Source of the DNA: Chloroflexota bacterium
Lineage (GTDB): Bacteria > Chloroflexota > Dehalococcoidia > Lucifugimonadales > Lucifugimonadaceae
Reading direction: 5' to 3'
Assembly: GCA_002712125.1 (NCBI GenBank)
Contig: PASL01000023.1
Location: forward strand, 6,894-23,869
Length of the DNA: 16,976 bases
Position numbers and translations under genes: made by a program. Under the pieces are notes generated by a model, which made no database searches, was not told where the DNA came from, and was given only the letters and a program-made list of their open reading frames with translations. Positions 1 through 9,700 of the stretch are shown one piece after another (position 1 is the stretch's first letter; each line of letters starts with the position of its first letter).

Positions 1-922
1 TTAATGCTAAGTCTTTTTCTGAGTTTATTATCTGAAAATCATATGAAAGATAATCAAAAATAGTACCAGACTTAAGAAATCCCGAGTACTTTGTATTGAT
101 TTTCTCATGAAGAGTATTTTTTATCTCTTGTTTTAGTATAGTTTTTTTATCCACACAATTCGAGAAATCCATTTTCTTAAAAATATTACTAACAGTTTTC
201 ATATCAATAAATTTTGATAAAATTTCTTTTGTAGGAATAATTATTATTTCTTCAGTATTATTAATCGATCTTTGAGTTACTGGATCAAAAAATCTAATTG
301 TATCTACAGTATCTCCATAAAACTCTATTCTTACTGGATTAGGATAGTTAGGAGAATAAATATCGATTAAACCTCCCCTAATTGATAGTTTGCCTGGAAC
401 ATCTACAATTGATTCATGGTCATATCCTATTGATATAAAAAAACTAACTAATTGCTTTAGATTTTCTTCATTATTAATTTTTATCTCTTTACAAGAATCA
501 TGAAATATTTTTCTTGTGATTGTCTTGTCAGTAATAGAGTTTAGTGACGAAACAATTATTGGTATAGTCTTATGTTTGTAATAATATTCAATACTTGCTA
601 AACATCTAATTCTTTCCATTTCAATATCATGATTTTTTGAAAAATCCTCATAATAAATATCATCAGATTCTGGAAACATTAATATGTTATATTCGTCACC
701 AAGATAATAAAGCAGTCTCTCATATAATTCATTCGCCGCGGATGCGCTCTCCGTTATTATAATAAATGGTTTTTTTTGAACGCGCAGAAATGCCGCTAAA
801 AAAAAATCTTTAGCAGGTGTGAATAAACTCATATCAAAGTTTTTAGAAGAATTTATATTCTTCACTATGGATTTGAACTTATTATTCTTTTCTAATATCG
901 GTAGTATATTATATATTGACAT
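1..922 (-). CDS. mfd: Transcription-repair coupling factor Mfd, N-terminal part (partial)
   Basis: Mfd is a cytoplasmic ATP-driven translocase that removes stalled RNA polymerase at DNA lesions and recruits UvrA. Only the first 307 residues are in the window; the rest runs off the left edge. The reading frame is open from an ATG at 922 down to base 2. The part seen matches the UvrB-like N-terminal module of Mfd: an FPESDDIYYE stretch near residues 83-92 (the position of the family's 'FP..E.LPY' motif), then VPGKLSIRGGLIDIYSP (175-191), PVRIEFYGD (196-204) and a TIRFFDPVTQRS segment (208-219). UvrB shares this fold but lacks this wording of the RGG...TQRS block, so I prefer Mfd. The helicase and RNA polymerase-binding domains are outside the window. 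No Shine-Dalgarno sequence precedes the ATG. The gene is divergent from proB. Confidence 0.9.
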   Translation of the reverse strand, partial: MSIYNILPILEKNNKFKSIVKNINSSKNFDMSLFTPAKDFFLAAFLRVQKKPFIIITESASAANELYERLLYYLGDEYNILMFPESDDIYYEDFSKNHDIEMERIRCLASIEYYYKHKTIPIIVSSLNSITDKTITRKIFHDSCKEIKINNEENLKQLVSFFISIGYDHESIVDVPGKLSIRGGLIDIYSPNYPNPVRIEFYGDTVDTIRFFDPVTQRSINNTEEIIIIPTKEILSKFIDMKTVSNIFKKMDFSNCVDKKTILKQEIKNTLHEKINTKYSGFLKSGTIFDYLSYDFQIINSEKDLAL

Positions 923-943
923 TTAATTACTATCAAAATATTT

Positions 944-971
944 ATTATAGAAAATTTTAAAAATCCGTGAA
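944..971 (-). promoter_or_regulatory. Candidate mfd promoter
   Basis: On the minus strand, TTCACG (966-971, four of six matches to the -35 consensus) is followed by a 16-base spacer and a perfect TATAAT (944-949). The -10 box lies 21 bases upstream of the mfd ATG, giving a very short leader. The -35 element lies back to back with that of the proposed proB promoter. AT-rich DNA gives TATAAT by chance often, so this rests on the paired elements and their position only. Confidence 0.35.
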
Positions 972-976
972 ACTAT

Positions 977-1005
977 TTATCATGTGAATAATATAAAAAT
1001 ATAAT
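977..1005 (+). promoter_or_regulatory. Candidate proBA promoter
   Basis: TTATCA (977-982, four of six -35 matches) is followed by a 17-base spacer and a perfect TATAAT (1000-1005), with the proB ATG 27 bases further on. It would drive proBA and is divergent from the proposed mfd promoter, with five bases between the two -35 boxes. No attenuator or operator is evident. Confidence 0.35.
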
Positions 1006-1032
1006 AAAGTATATATAAAATAAGTTAATATT

Positions 1033-2175
1033 ATGGAAGAAATATCAAAAACTATGACTTACAAAAGAATTGTCATAAAACTTGGAACAAATTTACTAAC
1101 CTCAGGTAAAGAATATCTAGACCTAAATATATTTAAATCTTTATGCGAACAAATTTCTGAAATAAAATCAAAAGATATTCAAATAATTTTAGTTAGTTCT
1201 GGTGCTGTAGCTTCTGGTAGAGGCATCATTAAGCACACATCACATATAGTTCCCAAAAATAATGTTGCTTATAGACAGATGCTTGCTGCAATTGGTCAAC
1301 CAAAATTAATGTTAACTTTTGCTGAGTGCTTTAAAGAAAATAACCTATTAGTAGCACAAGCTTTATTATCTAGATCTGACTTAAACAATAGATCTAGGTA
1401 TCTAAACCTAAGAACAACTTTAGAAAAATTATTATCAGTTAATGCTATTCCTATAGTTAATGAAAACGACGTAGTGGCCGTTGACGAATTATCAGGAGAT
1501 TTTTTTGGTGACAATGATAGGTTATCTGCTATGGTTGCTAACTCCATTGATGCTGATTTATTAATTCTACTTGGCGACACAAATGGATTATTTACATCAG
1601 ACCCACATATAGATAATAATGCTAAGTTAATTCCTTACGTTGAGAATATTGATAAAAATATTGAAAACTTAGCTCATGCATCTCATAGTTCACTAGGTAG
1701 AGGAGGCATGATAAGTAAGCTTGCTGCTGCTAAAATATCCATGGATTCAGGAATACCAATGATAATTGCATCTGGTAATAATGATAGTTTACGAAAAATA
1801 GTCATTGAAAATAAAAACGTAGGAACAATTTTCAAGCCTAAAGTTAGTAGAGTTGAAAGTAGAAAAAGATGGATACTAACTGGACGAAGTGAAAAAAAAG
1901 GAAAACTATTTATAGATCAAGGTGCGTATGAAGCAGTTAAAAACGGTGGAAATAGCCTCTTGCCTGCGGGAATTCAAGGTATTAATGGTGATTTTAATCG
2001 TGGAGATATAATTGAAATAAATAAAGATGAACATATTCTTGGCTGGGGGATTACTTCTTATAGCTCTAAAGATATAATGATAATTAAAGGAAAACAATCA
2101 TCAGAAATACACAAACTTATAAGTGATTTTTATGGTGAGGAAATTATTCATAGAAACAATATGGTTATTGCATGA
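1033..2175 (+). CDS. proB: Glutamate 5-kinase ProB
   Basis: Phosphorylates L-glutamate to gamma-glutamyl phosphate, the first and normally proline-inhibited step of proline synthesis. The 380 residues show the amino-acid kinase domain (about 10-250) with KLGTN (16-20), VSSGAVASG (54-62), NEND (143-146), the GDND acidic motif (159-162) and GGMISKLAAAK (224-234), followed by a C-terminal PUA domain (about 285-365; FIDQGAYEAVKN, SLLPAGIQGI, GDFNRGD). This is the full bacterial two-domain length. The start is uncertain: the ATG at 1033 has no ribosome site, while an in-frame ATG at 1054 (MTYKRIVIKLG) has GGAAGAA at 1036-1042 and puts the kinase strand at the usual distance from the N-terminus. 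The stop overlaps the proA start as ATGA, so the two are translationally coupled. Confidence 0.95.
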   Translation: MEEISKTMTYKRIVIKLGTNLLTSGKEYLDLNIFKSLCEQISEIKSKDIQIILVSSGAVASGRGIIKHTSHIVPKNNVAYRQMLAAIGQPKLMLTFAECFKENNLLVAQALLSRSDLNNRSRYLNLRTTLEKLLSVNAIPIVNENDVVAVDELSGDFFGDNDRLSAMVANSIDADLLILLGDTNGLFTSDPHIDNNAKLIPYVENIDKNIENLAHASHSSLGRGGMISKLAAAKISMDSGIPMIIASGNNDSLRKIVIENKNVGTIFKPKVSRVESRKRWILTGRSEKKGKLFIDQGAYEAVKNGGNSLLPAGIQGINGDFNRGDIIEINKDEHILGWGITSYSSKDIMIIKGKQSSEIHKLISDFYGEEIIHRNNMVIA

Positions 2176-3455
2176 CTGATACTACGAAAAAATATGATCT
2201 AATATCTCAAGCAAAACTTGCAAAATTTTCATCCAAAAATTTAGCAAACTTATCCACCAATGAAAAAAACTCTATACTTTCAAAAATTTCAGAAAATCTT
2301 AAATATTATACTAATGAAATTCTAATAGAGAATCAAAAAGATATATCTATAGCAAAAAATAATGGAATGGAATCCCATACTATAGAGAGAATGACTCTTG
2401 ATTCTAACCGAATCAAAGACATGATAAATGGTATAAAAAATATTATTAATTTAGAAGATCCCATTGGAAAAACAATAGAAGAAAAAATACTACCTAATGG
2501 ATTAAGTTTAAGAAGAGTTAGAGTTCCACTCGGTGTTATAGGTGTAATTTATGAGAGTAGACCAAATGTAACAATAGATATAGCTTCACTATGTATAAAA
2601 TCTGGAAACTCAACGATATTAAGAGGGGGTAAAGAATGTATAAATACTAATATTTTCCTCCACAAAATCATACAAGATTCTATAGAAATATTAGGATTTG
2701 ATAAAAACTATGTCCAATTAATTCAATCAACCGATAGATCTCTAGTAAAAGAAATGCTTTCATTAGAAAAGTTTATAGATTATATGATTCCTAGAGGAAG
2801 TGAGAATCTTGTAAAATTTGTTTCAGAAAATGCAAAAATGCCAGCAGTAACTGGAGGGATAGGAGTTTGCCATACATATGTAGATGAGTTTGCAGATATA
2901 AAAACTGGTATTGATGTAGTAGTAAATGCAAAAACACAAAGATATACGGTTTGTAACGCAATGGATACTCTACTACTTCATGAAAAAATTGCTAAGAAAT
3001 TTTTAATCCAACTTGTACCGTTACTAGAAAAACATTCTGTAGAAATAAGAGCAGATGAAAAAAGCTTTGAACTAATAGAGTCTATGGACTATAAAAATAA
3101 TCTTAGTAAAGCGTCTAAAGATGATTTTGGCAAAGAATTTTTAGATTTAATTCTATCTATAAAAATAGTTAATAACCTTGATGATTCAATAAGTCATATA
3201 GATAATTATGGATCCAAACATTCAGAAGCAATTATCTCTGAAAATGTTGATAACTTAGAAAAATTCATGAATTTTGTAGATGCATCAGCTGTATTCGCAA
3301 ATACCTCCACAAGGTTTAATGATGGATTTGAATTTGGTCTTGGTGCTGAAGTAGCAGTTTCTACAAGTAAGCTACATGCCAGAGGCCCAATGGGTTTAGA
3401 ATCTATTACGTCATATAAATGGAAAGTTATTGGTAACGGTCAAATCAGAATATAA
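2172..3455 (+). CDS. proA: Gamma-glutamyl phosphate reductase ProA
   Basis: NADPH-dependent reduction of gamma-glutamyl phosphate to glutamate-5-semialdehyde, the second step of proline synthesis; it works with ProB on an unstable intermediate. The 427 residues are the usual length. Aldehyde-dehydrogenase-fold hallmarks are present: LGVIGVIYESRPNVT (120-134), TILRGGKE (148-155), PRGSENLVKFV (207-217), GVCHTYVD (231-238), the catalytic cysteine in TQRYTVCNAMDTLL (Cys261), and the C-terminal signature GLGAEVAVSTSKLHARGPMG. It starts on the ATG inside the proB stop (ATGA, 2172-2175). No proC (the last proline step) is in the window. The gene converges on the DUF362 gene with five bases between stop codons. 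Confidence 0.96.
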   Translation: MTDTTKKYDLISQAKLAKFSSKNLANLSTNEKNSILSKISENLKYYTNEILIENQKDISIAKNNGMESHTIERMTLDSNRIKDMINGIKNIINLEDPIGKTIEEKILPNGLSLRRVRVPLGVIGVIYESRPNVTIDIASLCIKSGNSTILRGGKECINTNIFLHKIIQDSIEILGFDKNYVQLIQSTDRSLVKEMLSLEKFIDYMIPRGSENLVKFVSENAKMPAVTGGIGVCHTYVDEFADIKTGIDVVVNAKTQRYTVCNAMDTLLLHEKIAKKFLIQLVPLLEKHSVEIRADEKSFELIESMDYKNNLSKASKDDFGKEFLDLILSIKIVNNLDDSISHIDNYGSKHSEAIISENVDNLEKFMNFVDASAVFANTSTRFNDGFEFGLGAEVAVSTSKLHARGPMGLESITSYKWKVIGNGQIRI

Positions 3456-3460
3456 AATTC

Positions 3461-4597
3461 CTAATATTCATAAGATTTAAACAATTTGCCCCATGAAGTT
3501 TTCATGGCATTCTTAATTCTTTTTTTTCCAATAAATGGCAACCAGAATTTATTGTGATATATGTTTGATGCAAGAAATGCCCATGGAGCAATAAATGATC
3601 TTAGTAGAATTTTTTCTATAGGTTTTAGTGGGCCATGGTATATCAATTTTTGCCCTCTAGAAGCTAGAGTATTTTCTTTAGACTTGAATTTCCAGTTAAC
3701 TTTGGATACATCATCACCCAAAATTTCTATATCTTTTGGATTTCCTACCCCCAAACCCTTTTCATGAGATAATCTTATCATAGGAATTTCCATAGGATCT
3801 AAACCCATCAATTTTGCTGCAATTGCATCTATAGCAACTTGATCTGCAGATGCAAGAATTATACCAGGTGTATGAATTCTCATAGCTCTAGGACCAGGTC
3901 CATCTCCAGCAAATGTTCCATCCATCACAGCAAAAATTCCTGAATGTATTTCTTTCTGAATTTGTAATAAATCTACTAAAGTTTCATGTATTACAGAATG
4001 AGTCCAATGTCTATTTCTATGTAATAAACCTCCAAAGGCATTTTTTAAGGCACCAGTCATTGTAGTAAAAACATGTGTTTTTACTGTAGGCAGATGAATG
4101 ATATTTGTATTGAGTAAAATTTCTGGAATCTGTAGTTCATCTTCATATACTTTATGTAATACTAGTAATTCAGACTTGGGTTTATATTTTACCCATTTAG
4201 TTGGAGCTTGATCTAATACAACATGCTTAAGACCCAATTTTTCTTCTACTAATTTATGTTTATTGTTATACCTTCCTTCTTCAGGATCAACAACTACAGT
4301 ACCATTATGAGCAGCGATAATTTCTTTATATCCGTCCTTAATTATTTTTTCTCCAACACCATGTATTTGCCATGGAGCTGTAGAACAAGCCGGATAATAG
4401 TGCTGCCAAGAAATATTTACTTTTAGTAAAGTTTTATTCTTTGAAATTAACGCTTCTTTATAATTTGCGATGTCTAATAATCGAGCATAGTCATCAACTA
4501 TACTCTCGGGCTTGGCGTTTATTACTGCCACTTTACCCATAGCAGGAGAAGCTTGCTCGATATCTGGCTTTGATATGATTTTCGAATTTTTTAGCAA
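3461..4597 (-). CDS. DUF362 family protein
   Basis: A member of the DUF362 family, whose biochemical role is not established; some members carry ferredoxin-like iron-sulfur domains. The 378 residues show the family landmarks: HLPTVKTHVFTTMTGALKNAFGG (168-190, with the conserved KTH and LKN-FG), VMDGTFAGDGPGP (224-236), SADQVAIDAIAAKLMGLDP (250-268) and GLGVGNP (281-287). Only one cysteine (Cys71) is present, so there is no 4Fe-4S domain here. A C-terminal segment (about 325-350) is hydrophobic and aromatic and might touch a membrane. The frame as given starts on TTG at 4597. An ATG at 4540 (Met20), immediately before the conserved GKVAVINAKPES block, is an equally plausible start; neither has a clear ribosome site. 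The gene is divergent from the amidohydrolase. Confidence 0.85.
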   Translation of the reverse strand: MLKNSKIISKPDIEQASPAMGKVAVINAKPESIVDDYARLLDIANYKEALISKNKTLLKVNISWQHYYPACSTAPWQIHGVGEKIIKDGYKEIIAAHNGTVVVDPEEGRYNNKHKLVEEKLGLKHVVLDQAPTKWVKYKPKSELLVLHKVYEDELQIPEILLNTNIIHLPTVKTHVFTTMTGALKNAFGGLLHRNRHWTHSVIHETLVDLLQIQKEIHSGIFAVMDGTFAGDGPGPRAMRIHTPGIILASADQVAIDAIAAKLMGLDPMEIPMIRLSHEKGLGVGNPKDIEILGDDVSKVNWKFKSKENTLASRGQKLIYHGPLKPIEKILLRSFIAPWAFLASNIYHNKFWLPFIGKKRIKNAMKTSWGKLFKSYEY

Positions 4598-4678
4598 AAT
4601 ATAAACTTATAGATTTTTATAATTTATTATATAAATATAATAATACTTTAATTTAATATAATTATCCGATGAAAATTT
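4598..4678. promoter_or_regulatory. Divergent leader between DUF362 and amidohydrolase genes
   Basis: An 81-base region made almost only of A and T. It holds TATAAT boxes for the plus strand at 4618-4623, 4636-4641 and 4657-4662 and one for the minus strand at 4626-4631. None has a convincing -35 at the right spacing, so I can say only that both genes probably start from here. Confidence 0.3.
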
Positions 4679-5536
4679 ATGTCAAATAACAGCAAAAATA
4701 AAATTATAGATAGTATGGTTCACATATTGCCTGAAGATTTTATAATTCATAAAAAAGATTTTATGAAAATAGACTTAACTTTTGGTGAGTTATTTCAAAG
4801 CCCTAAATCCAAAATATCAAATATCGATGAATTGCTTAATTCAATGGATAAAAATAATATTGATAAAGCAATATGTTGTGGATTTGGCTGGACAAGTAAA
4901 AAGTTAGCAAAATTATCGAATGATTACATAATAGAATCCTATAAAAAAAACCCTACAAAAATCATTCCATTTTGCAGTATAAATCCTTTATGGGGAAATG
5001 AAGGAATAGAGGAAATTGAGAGGTGTTTTGAAAAAGGAATAAAGGGAGTAGGGGAACTTCATCCTGATTACCAAGGTATTATTAATTGTCAGTTTAGTGA
5101 ATTAAAAAAGTTTTTTAACTATTGTGAAAATCAAAACTTGCCTGTAGTAATACATGCGTCTGAACCAATTGGAAAATATTATCCAGGAAAAGGTACATTT
5201 ACATCAAAATATATCATAGAATTAATAGAGTTTTTTCCTAAGAATACTTTTATTTTTAGTCATTTAGGTGGAGGTACTCCATTCTTTGCTTTAATGAAGG
5301 AATTTTCTAATAAATTTGTTAATTCATATTTTGATACAGCAGCTTTTTCATATATTTATGAGAAAAAAATTATTGAAATAATTAAGGATATTATAGGAAT
5401 AGATAAAATAATTTTTTCATCTGATTTTCCAGTTATATCTCAAAACAGGATAATTCAAGATATATTTTCAACAAATTTATCCGGGAGTGAGAAAGAAGCT
5501 ATTTTTCACGAAAATATTAGTAAATTATTAAATTAG
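4679..5536 (+). CDS. Amidohydrolase-2 family protein, altered metal motif
   Basis: A TIM-barrel metal-dependent hydrolase or decarboxylase of the amidohydrolase-2 (ACMSD-like) family; substrate unknown. In the 285 residues, the usual N-terminal D-x-H-x-H metal motif reads DSMVH (11-15): the Asp and the second His are kept and the first His is Met13. The later landmarks are intact: GELHPDYQG (125-133), the metal His in VIHASEP (His159), FSHLGGG (His195) and FSSDFP (Asp249). The family is about 280-330 residues, so the length is normal. It is divergent from the DUF362 gene, and its TAG overlaps the stop of the ornithine cyclodeaminase-family gene that converges on it. The missing His may mean one metal, altered chemistry or a subfamily habit. 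No ribosome site is clear. Confidence 0.8.
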   Translation: MSNNSKNKIIDSMVHILPEDFIIHKKDFMKIDLTFGELFQSPKSKISNIDELLNSMDKNNIDKAICCGFGWTSKKLAKLSNDYIIESYKKNPTKIIPFCSINPLWGNEGIEEIERCFEKGIKGVGELHPDYQGIINCQFSELKKFFNYCENQNLPVVIHASEPIGKYYPGKGTFTSKYIIELIEFFPKNTFIFSHLGGGTPFFALMKEFSNKFVNSYFDTAAFSYIYEKKIIEIIKDIIGIDKIIFSSDFPVISQNRIIQDIFSTNLSGSEKEAIFHENISKLLN

Positions 5537-6525
5537 TCTGAAAAATTAACTTGTTTACCAAAATTATTTTTTTTGGCAGACTCGTAAACAAAAGAAGCGC
5601 ACGAAATATCCTGTATCGCTAAACCAACACTTTTAAAGAGAGTAATTTCGTCATCGTTTTCTCTACCTTTCAACTTACCAGAAATAATAGATCCTATGTC
5701 ACCATATATTTTTTTTGAGGAAAACTTACCTTCTTCTATAGGTATCTGAATATCACCTGCTTCGTTTAAGCAAGAATCAATATCATCACAAACTAATTTA
5801 GAATTAATTACAGTATCAGAATCTAATTCTCGTACACCTGGTGCATGAGAACCAATTGCATTTATATGGACCCCTTTTTTCCACCATTTATAGTTAACTA
5901 CTGGTTCTATTGATGATGTTATAAGAGTAACTATGTCCGAGTTTCTAACCAATTCTTCCGTAGAAGAAGCAACTATGACTTCCTTATTTAGTAAATCGTT
6001 AAACTCTGAGGCAAATTCATTTCTTTGGTGAATATTATTTTTTGAATATACTAAGATTGTTTCAACCTCAGACGAAGAATTCATTGCAATAATTTGATTC
6101 CTTGCCATAACACCTGTACCTAAAATACCACCTACTTTGGAGTTTTTTCTAGCCAAATATTTAGTTGCTACACCTGCTGAAGCACCTGTCCTAATACCGG
6201 TTAACAATCCACCATCCATTATAGATACTACTTCACCTGTGTTATTATCTTGAACTAAAATCGTACCTATAGTTGTCGGTAAATTAAAATTTCTAACATT
6301 GTCTTTATAAACAGAAACTGCTTTTATACCTAACTGGCCTTTTGAGTGTAAATATGCTGGCATATAACCTAACCAACCTTTTTTTTCATCATCTAAAATA
6401 ACTGTCCTCGGGGGCATTTCAGCTGTCTTATCACTTAATTCAGAAAAAGCAGATTCAAGAACTTCTATTGCTTTTTCCATCGTCAAAATTTTTCCTACAT
6501 CCGTTCTATTCAATATCAAAGTCAT
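5533..6525 (-). CDS. Ornithine cyclodeaminase / mu-crystallin family NAD(P)-dependent enzyme
   Basis: Members convert ornithine to proline plus ammonia, act as alanine dehydrogenases, or reduce cyclic imines; the substrate here cannot be told from sequence. The 330 residues are full length. Seen are the substrate lysine region GIKAVSVY (66-73, Lys68), LLTGIRTGASAG (107-118, Arg112), a Rossmann glycine motif GILGTGVMA (133-141) and NAIGSHAPGVRELD (222-235). The residue equivalent to the catalytic Asp of Pseudomonas ornithine cyclodeaminase (in its GGDCPG segment) is His227 here, which argues against a plain ornithine cyclodeaminase. The ATG at 6525 is supported by GGAG (6533-6536 on the minus strand) seven bases upstream. 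The TAA shares bases with the amidohydrolase stop. It lies near proBA but not in one operon with it. Confidence 0.88.
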   Translation of the reverse strand: MTLILNRTDVGKILTMEKAIEVLESAFSELSDKTAEMPPRTVILDDEKKGWLGYMPAYLHSKGQLGIKAVSVYKDNVRNFNLPTTIGTILVQDNNTGEVVSIMDGGLLTGIRTGASAGVATKYLARKNSKVGGILGTGVMARNQIIAMNSSSEVETILVYSKNNIHQRNEFASEFNDLLNKEVIVASSTEELVRNSDIVTLITSSIEPVVNYKWWKKGVHINAIGSHAPGVRELDSDTVINSKLVCDDIDSCLNEAGDIQIPIEEGKFSSKKIYGDIGSIISGKLKGRENDDEITLFKSVGLAIQDISCASFVYESAKKNNFGKQVNFSD

Positions 6526-6705
6526 TATTTTTCTCCAAATTTATCATTATTTACTAATAGTAGTATTTTTCTTCACTTTAATTTTATAATCAATAATTTT
6601 AAATAAGAATTATGCGAATTTTTTATAAATATAATAAAAATTATTAAAAGTACATATATAATATAATACTTAGATTACTAAAATTTTTGAAAAGTTAAAT
6701 ATATA
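6526..6705. promoter_or_regulatory. Divergent leader between OCD-family gene and ileS
   Basis: A 180-base AT-rich region carrying the promoters of both flanking genes. For ileS, overlapping TATAAT boxes lie at 6657-6662 and 6662-6667, about 40 bases before the ATG, with only a weak TTATTA (6641-6646) upstream. I see no T-box leader (no specifier hairpin and no TGGNACCGCG-type antiterminator sequence) and no GC stem that could end transcription. Confidence 0.35.
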
Positions 6706-9700
6706 ATGAAATCTGAAAAATCAGAAACACCTTATCCAATCATTGAGTCATCAGCTTCATTCCCTAAAATTGAAGAAAATATCTTAAAAAAATGGGAAAA
6801 AGATCTAACATTTGAAAAGTCTATTTCAAATCGCGATAATGCTAATGAGTTTGTTTTTTATGATGGCCCTCCATTTGCAAATGGTCTTCCACATTACGGC
6901 CATCTCCTTACAGGGTTTGTAAAAGACATTATTCCTAGATTTCAAACTATGAAGGGTAAAAAAGTAGAAAGAAGATTTGGTTGGGACTGTCATGGATTAC
7001 CAGCAGAAATGGAATCCGAAAAAGAGTTAGGTATTTCTGGCCGTAAACAAATTACTGATTATGGAGTGAAAAACTTTAATGATCACTGTAAAGAATCTGT
7101 TATGAAGTTTACCAAAGTCTGGGAAGGTACTGTAGAGAGACAAGCAAGATGGGTAGATTTTGAAAATGACTATAAAACTATGGATCTCGACTATATGGAA
7201 TCAGTGATATGGGCATTTAAACAACTTTGGGATAAAAATTTAATTTACGAAAAAGATAGAGTTATGCCATACTCATGGAAAGCTGAGACCCCTCTATCTA
7301 ACTTTGAAACAAGACTTGATGATGCATATAGAGAAAGAAAAGATGCTGCAGTAACGGTTAAGTTTGAAATAACATCATCAAAAATTATAGACAAACGAGG
7401 TAAATGGTATCTCTTAGCTTGGACAACAACTCCGTGGACATTACCTTCAAATTTAGCATGCGCCGTGGGTGAAGATATACAATATACACTTTTATCAAAT
7501 GGAAAAGAAAACTATGTATTAGCTTCGAACATCTTAAAAAAATATGAAAATGAACTATCAGAATTTTCGATAATTAAAGAAATAATGGGTAAGGAATTAG
7601 TCGACTCAACTTATAAACCTTTATTTCCTTATTTTGAAAATAGAAAAAATGCTTTTCGAGTTTTATCAGCTGACTTTGTTAATACTGAGGAGGGTACGGG
7701 AATTGTACATATGGCACCCGGTTTTGGTGAGGATGACCAAAATGTGTGTGAAAAAAATAATATTGAACTAGTTTGTCCTGTGGATGAACAAGGAAACTTC
7801 ACCAAAGAAGTATCTGATTATGCAGGGATGAATGTATTTGATTCAAATGAAAAGATAATAGATAAAATAAAAAACAAAAATCAACTACTAAAAAAAGAAA
7901 TATACACTCATAATTATCCTCATTGTTGGAGAACAGATCAGCCATTAATATATAAATCTGTAAATTCATGGTACGTAAATGTATCATCGTTTAAAAATAG
8001 AATGGTTGAGTTAAATCAAGAAATAAATTGGATTCCAAATCATATTAAGGATGGTTCTTTTGGTAAGTGGCTCGAAGGTGCAAGAGACTGGTCAATAAGT
8101 AGAAATAGATTTTGGGGTTGTCCCATTCCTGTTTGGAAATCTAATGATCCTAATTACCCTAGGATTGATGTTTATGGAAGCTTAGATGAAATAGAAAAAG
8201 ATTTTGGAGTAAGGCCAGATAACCTTCATAGACCAAATATAGATCAAATAACAAGAGTGAACCCTGATGATCCTTCAGGAAAGAGTAAAATGATAAGAGT
8301 TCCAGAGGTTTTTGACTGTTGGTTTGAATCTGGATCTATGCCATTTGCTCAAGTCCACTATCCATTTGAGAATAAACAATGGTTTGATTCACACTTTCCT
8401 GCAGATTTTATAGTGGAATACATTGGCCAAACAAGAGGCTGGTTCTATACTATGATGGTGCTAAGCACTGCAATTTTTGATAAGCCTCCTTTTAAAAATT
8501 GCATATGTCATGGAATAGTACTAGATATTAATGGCTTAAAGTTGTCAAAAAAATTAAGAAATTATCCAGAACCTAATATTATTTGGAATAAATTTGGAGC
8601 AGATTCCTTAAGATGGTTCTTCTCTTCATCTAATATACTAAAAGGTGGCAATCTTCAAATTGACATGGATGGAGGAGGTATTTCTGATGCCCAGAGACTT
8701 ATAATAACTCCATTATGGAATGCTTTTTATTTCTTTTGCCTTTACGCTAACGCTGAAAATATAAAAGCAAAAGAAAATTATACATCGAATAATTCCTTAG
8801 ATAGGTATGCTTTACTAAAAACTCGAGAACTAATCGAAAATATCGAAAAGAACCTAGATAATTATGATATTGCAGGTGCTTGCCAATTGGTTCCTAATTT
8901 TATTGACTCAATAAATAATTGGTATATAAGAAGAAGTAGGCCTAGATTTTGGAAGCATGCAGATGACAGCGATTCAAAGAATGCATATGATACTCTATTT
9001 ACAGTATTATTAAATGCTACAAAATCATTAGCTCCATTATTACCATTTGTATGCGAAGAAATTTTTACTAACTTAACAAACTCAGAAAGTGTTCATCTCG
9101 AAGATTGGCCAGATGTTAATAATTTTCCTAAGGATCAAGACTTTTTACAAAAAATGGACACAATAAGAGAAATATCATCAGCTGGTCTTGGAATAAGAAA
9201 GTCAAATAATATACGAGTAAGGCAGCCTTTAGGTGAAATTACAATTGCAGGAGAAAACCTTGACTGGATTAAGGAATATGAAAATTATATATTAGACGAG
9301 GTAAATACTAAAAAAATCATACTAGACAAAGATACAGACTCGTTATTCAACTTGAAAGTTAAGATAAATTTAAGAAAAATGGGACCTAAACTAGGCAAAA
9401 AAATCAATGATTATGTAATAGCAGCCAAAAATGATAATTGGATTATTAATGAGGATAAAACTTTATCAATATTAGACATGAATTTAGAAGAAGAGGAATA
9501 CATATTAGAGAAAGAATCAAAATCTGGAACTGATAATAGAGAAATTAATAATGGAAATCTTATAGTATCTCTTAACCTTAACATTGATAAAGATTTAGAA
9601 ATTGAAGGAATAGCAAGAGATATTTTACGAGCTATACAAAATACAAGAAAAGAAAAAAACTTTGATGTTTCAGATAAAATTATATGTAATATTAGTGGAA

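Noticed and set aside
740..795. Patch with several GC-rich codons in mfd, considered as foreign insertion or frameshift between two homopolymer runs
   Set aside because: Translation through both runs (nine and eight bases) stays in frame and matches a normal Mfd N-terminus.
1296..1580. Open frame of 94 codons on the minus strand inside proB
   Set aside because: The plus strand here encodes conserved kinase motifs (NEND, GDND); the reverse frame has no recognisable feature.
6526..6705. Possible T-box or riboswitch ahead of ileS
   Set aside because: No conserved T-box sequence or stable stem is visible; the region is simple AT-rich DNA.
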